Assembly (NCBI GenBank): GCA_029783825.1
Contig: JAREIK010000686.1
Coordinates: 117,011-181,010, forward strand
Direction of reading: 5' to 3'
Length of the DNA stretch: 64,000 bases
Source: Sapria himalayana
Taxonomy: Eukaryota > Streptophyta > Magnoliopsida > Malpighiales > Rafflesiaceae
Part shown: in pieces, positions 60,301-64,000 of the stretch
How positions within the stretch are numbered: the stretch's first letter is position 1
How the letters are laid out: every line of letters starts with the position of its first letter
Program-made: the position numbers and the translations under genes
Notes under the pieces: model-generated
Seen by the model: only the letters and a program-made list of their open reading frames with translations
Told to the model about the DNA's origin: nothing
Databases searched by the model: none

Positions 60301-63047
60301 CACATTTAAAAAAATTTAAAAAATGTTATAGTTTCAAAGGTTATATCCTTCAAAAATGAGAACAAATAACAAAAATAATTTTTTGTTATTTTATTATTTA
60401 TATAAAACCTATAAACTACTAAATGCCTAAACACTTAAATAACTAAATTCTTAAATCCCAAAACTCCTAAATATATAATCTTTTAAACCTGTATATTTTA
60501 TCTTATTAATAATAGTTTTATTTAATATATATCTTATTAATATATTTTACTTTGATTTTGAATCATTTTAGGTTTTGCAAATAAATTTTATTTAATATCT
60601 ATCTTATTAATAAAATTTTATTAATTTATTTTATTATCGTCATCATAATATCAATAAAAAAAATTATTTATATTGAATTTACATAATATATAATTATTTA
60701 CATTATTATAACAAAATAATATTTTCATATTTTAAAAAAAATTAAAAATTATTAAGTTTTCAAAGGTTATAACATTTGAAAATAAGAAAAAATAAAAAAA
60801 TATATTTTTTTGTTATTATATTTTATAAATAAAATCTATAAACCAAAAAATACCTAAATTCTTAATGACTATACTTCTAAACCCCGAAGCCCATAAATAC
60901 ATAAGTGTTTAAATTAGTATACTTTAAATAATAAATAATAAATCTCATTTTTATTAGTATTCATTATAATTTTAAATAATCTTTTTAATTATTTATCAGT
61001 TTATTTTTATAGATATATTAATTACAAAATAAATTATTAGTGAGATAGATATAATATAAATAATTTATTTCTCATCAAAAAAATATAAGATCATAAAAAG
61101 AGGCAAAATTTTTAAAACAAAATATTATTATTTAGTAATTTATTTTAAATTAATTTCGAATAATTTTAGATTTTGCAATTATATTTTAATTTATATCATT
61201 CTAATTAATAATAGTTTATTAATTTATTTAATGATCATTTTTATAATATCAATTAATAAAATTATTTTTATTGATTTTTCCTTATATATAATTATCAAGA
61301 TTATTATAACTAAATATTATATTCACATTTTTAAAAAAATTAAAAATTATTATATTTTCGAAGGTTATAAGCTTCAAAAATTAGATAAAATCACTTAAGG
61401 CATAAACACTTAAATGAATAAACCCCAAAACACCTAAATACTTAAACCATTAAACCTGTATATCCTGAATAGTAAATAATAAATCTCAATTTTATTTGTA
61501 TTCATTATAATTTTAAATATTCATTTTAATTATTTATTAGTTTATTTTTATAGAATAATAAATTACAAAATAATTTATGAGGAAGACAAATTTAATTTAA
61601 AAAAATTATTTTTAATAACAAAAATATAAACTTATAAAAAAAGCAAAATATTAAAAAAAATTATTATTTAGTAAAATATACTTTGATTTTGAATAAATTT
61701 AGATTTTGAAATTATATTTTAAATAATATCTATCTTATTAATAATAGTTTATTAATTTATTTATTGATCATTATTATAATATCTAGCAATGTGATTATTT
61801 ATATTGAATTTAAATGACTTATATTTATTAAGATTATTATTACTAAATATTATATTTACATTAGAAAAAAATTTAGAAATTTTTATATTTTAAAGGTTAT
61901 AACCTTAAAAAATTAAAAAAAATAAAAATAAATTTTTTGTTATATCATTGTTTAGATAAAACTTATAGACCACTAAATGCCTAAATACTTAAATCTATAA
62001 ACTCCTAAACACAAAAGCCCCTAAATACTTAAAACTTTAAACTCGTAAACCTTAAATATAATTTAAATAATTTATTTTTCATCAACAAAAAATATAAGCA
62101 TATAAAAAGAAGTAAAAACTAAAAAAGAAAAATTATTATTTGGTAATAAATTTTACTTTGATTTTGAAGAATTTTAAGTTTTGCAATTATATTTTAATTA
62201 ATATCTATCATATTAATAATAGCATATTAATTTATTTTTTGATAATTGATATCATATCTATCAATAAAATTGTTTATATTTAGTTTATATTATATATAAT
62301 TATATTGATTCTTATTACTAAATATTGTGTTCACATTTTTAAAATAATTTAAAATTATTAAATTTTCAAAGGTTAAAACCTTTGAAAATGTGAGAAAATA
62401 TCAAAAATAATTTTTTTTTTGTTATTTCATTGTTTAAATAAATCCTATAGACTACTAAATGCCTAAACACTTAATTAAATAACTCAAAAATCTCGAAAAC
62501 CCTATATAGATAATCTTTTTAAACTGGTATACCCTAAATAATAAATAATAAATCTCAATATTATTTTTTTTATTATAATTTAAATTATTCATTTTAATTA
62601 TTTATTCATTTTTTAATATAATTATTAATTATAGAATAAATTGAGTTAGACAAATATAATTTATATAATTATTTTTCATCAAAAAAATATAGAAAAACTT
62701 TTTAAAAGAAAAAAAATTCAAAACAAAAAATTATTATATAGTAATATATTTTGCTTTGTTTCTGAATCATTTTAGGTTTTGTAATTATATTTAAATTCAT
62801 ATCTATCTTATTAATAATAGATTATCAATTTATCCTTTGATCATTATTAGAATATTTATCAATAAAAATATTTATATTGAATTTGTATGATATATAAATA
62901 TAATGATTATTATAAATAAATATAGTATTCACTTTTGAAAAAAATTTAAAAATTATTATATTTTTAAAGGTTATAACATTTGAAAATATCAAAAAATAAA
63001 AAAAATAAATTTTTTAATATTTTGTTTAAATAACACATATAAACAAC
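57321..63047 (+). repeat. AT-rich satellite array, forward block G
   Basis: Forward satellite with palindrome cores at 57887, 58528, 59130, 59723, 60339, 60765, 61363, 61895, 62371 and 62968. It contains a composite junction near 57,425 and a rearranged stretch at about 60,480-60,600 where part of a monomer is duplicated. Monomer variants at 58,310-59,900 match 28,950-30,540 and 11,640-13,200, a third copy of that part of the higher-order unit. It ends abruptly where hAT copy 4 begins. No gene is visible. Confidence 0.92.
57860..57923. repeat. Perfect 64-bp palindrome
   Basis: The monomer palindrome centred between 57,891 and 57,892 is extended to 32 exact complementary bases on each side, against 14-16 in the best ordinary monomers. 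It is followed by a second, normal right half (ATAACCTTTGAAAATGTG at about 57,937-57,954). This is what a fold-back copy of the left arm would produce. Confidence 0.95.
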
Positions 63048-64000
63048 TCCTCTCCATAAAGCTAATTGTACTTGACCTTGAGATATTTGAGCTTATATCT
63101 AGGATCCAACACTACTGCTACAAAAAGCTTAATATTTGTTGAATGAAGAGAACCCCAATATTTGTTGAATTTATTCCTCATTTTCATACCCATTACAGAC
63201 ACCATTGTATCTCTACTATTTTAACAAAGCTCATTTTTTAAAAAATTCGAATAATCTCAGGAAAATAAACACCAGAGGTAGAATATTATGAGCCAGAAAA
63301 TTTACAAGTTACCTCATAAAAAGTTTTCAAGATATGAGCCAAAATTTTGGCATTTATTCAGTCTCTCTCAGTTGGAACGTTTGAACCAAACTCCTTAAAA
63401 AACTTTTTGACTTTGTCCTCCAACTTATCAAATTCTTTTTGATATTTTATATCAGTTTGTAGCATCAAATAAGTTGAATTCCATCTTGTAGGACAATCTA
63501 ATTGCAATGAAGAATCATATGTCAAGTTTGCTTTTCAACACATAACATAAACATATCTAATCTTTAAGAACTACTCCTCATATATTACACCACACCTCTA
63601 ATTTTTTAAATAGGAACCTCAACTACTGCAAAGCCATCTCTGACAATTAAGTTTAGGATGTGAGCACAATATCTCATATGAAAATGCTCGCCTCTCAAAG
63701 GAACAACAATTTTCTTCACAAGCTTTTTTTTCAATTGTTCAACTGCAACATCATTATTTGATGCATTGTCAACCGTAGTGTTCATCAACTTTCTCAAACC
63801 CCATTCATTCATGCAAAACTCAATAGAATTTATAATATTAACTCCAGAATGACTTTTAATTACACAAAAGTTCAAAAGCCTTTTAAGCATATTCCATTGA
63901 GAATCAATTAAATGAACAGTCAAACATATATAAGACAAATTTTGAATGCTAGTCCAAGTGTCGGTAGTCAATGAAACTCTACAACAATGAGATGATATGC
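63048..64000 (-). mobile_element. hAT transposon copy 4, left-truncated, continues beyond the window
   Basis: Element sequence starts abruptly after satellite ...ATAAACAACT with CCTCTCCATAAAGC, equivalent to about 38,149 in copy 2. The first about 1.43 kb of the element, including the left inverted repeat and the C-terminal coding part, is absent. The breakpoint in the satellite is within a few bases of the position used by the intact insertions. The preceding monomer lacks the AATGGATTA variant found left of copies 1-3 and instead resembles the monomer at about 52,200-52,550. Confidence 0.92.
63048..64000 (-). pseudogene. hAT transposase pseudogene, copy 4 (partial)
   Basis: The best-preserved catalytic-core frame in the window lies at 63,606-63,971. 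It has TTDTWTSIQNLSYICLTVHL, CVIKSHSGVNI, TTVDNASNNDVAVEQLKKKL and HFHMRYCAHILNLIVRDG. Both Asp-containing motifs (TTDTW, TVDNASNN) are intact. Downstream the frame continues in pieces through SRWNS-like sequence (about 63,470-63,500) to the TAA at about 63,286 that copies 2 and 3 share. The C-terminal dimerisation domain is deleted at 63,048, and the N-terminal BED finger lies outside the window. Confidence 0.88.

Noticed and set aside
1..63047. Repeated units as a CRISPR array or phage-type repeat
   Set aside because: The units are long, contiguous and diverged, with no short repeat-spacer structure and no associated genes.
1..63047. Calling the array a functional centromere
   Set aside because: Higher-order structure and palindromes are compatible with it, but sequence alone cannot show CENH3 association.
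1..64000. Organelle, apicomplexan or bacterial origin suggested by the extreme AT content
   Set aside because: Plant-type hAT elements with introns and 8-bp duplications, plus a long tandem satellite, fit a plant nuclear genome. No organelle genes or dense coding are present.

Overview
The window is extremely AT-rich nuclear DNA, most likely from a flowering plant. Reasons: it is dominated by a long-monomer satellite, it carries hAT transposons of the plant BED-zinc-finger type with 8-bp target duplications, and the transposase remnants keep short AT-rich introns of plant style. The sequence does not identify the species. I found no intact protein-coding gene, no rRNA or tRNA gene and no CRISPR array. 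About 47 kb is satellite, about 11.4 kb is hAT, about 2.4 kb is a non-satellite island and about 0.5 kb is an LTR-like insert.

Satellite: the canonical monomer is about 590-600 bp. I located 79 copies of its most conserved mark, a palindrome with core GGTTATAACC (best form CAAAGGTTATAACCTTTG, extending to 32 bp). Every monomer also carries a C-rich, G-poor tract of degenerate CTAAACNC-like octamers that resembles the plant telomere repeat. Two derived monomer classes recur with fixed junctions: a composite form of about 740 bp and a shortened form of about 530 bp. Monomers are arranged in higher-order blocks; the same monomer order reappears about 17.3 kb apart. The array runs forward from 1 to about 1,190, reversed from about 1,191 to 11,580, then forward to about 63,047.

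hAT elements: three full-length copies (19,656-22,752; 36,717-40,344; 41,705-45,387) and one left-truncated copy running off the window (63,048-64,000), all with the transposase on the minus strand. The three complete copies sit at exactly the same base of the satellite monomer, have the same target duplication and share flanking monomer variants on both sides. They were therefore probably multiplied as passengers of satellite amplification and not by separate transpositions. All transposase copies are broken; copies 2, 3 and 4 share one nonsense codon.

Other inserts: 50,844-51,345 looks like a solo LTR. The island at 54,886-57,320 has moderate GC, a TATA-box-like site, a candidate intron, an AATAAA signal followed by a poly(A) tract (a transcript-like or retroposed unit), and a degenerate 51-bp tandem repeat. 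Two fold-back structures (20-bp arms at 53,924-53,968 and a perfect 64-bp palindrome at 57,860-57,923) mark rearrangement points in the array around this island. The layout resembles a pericentromeric or centromeric satellite, but no centromere function can be shown from sequence alone.
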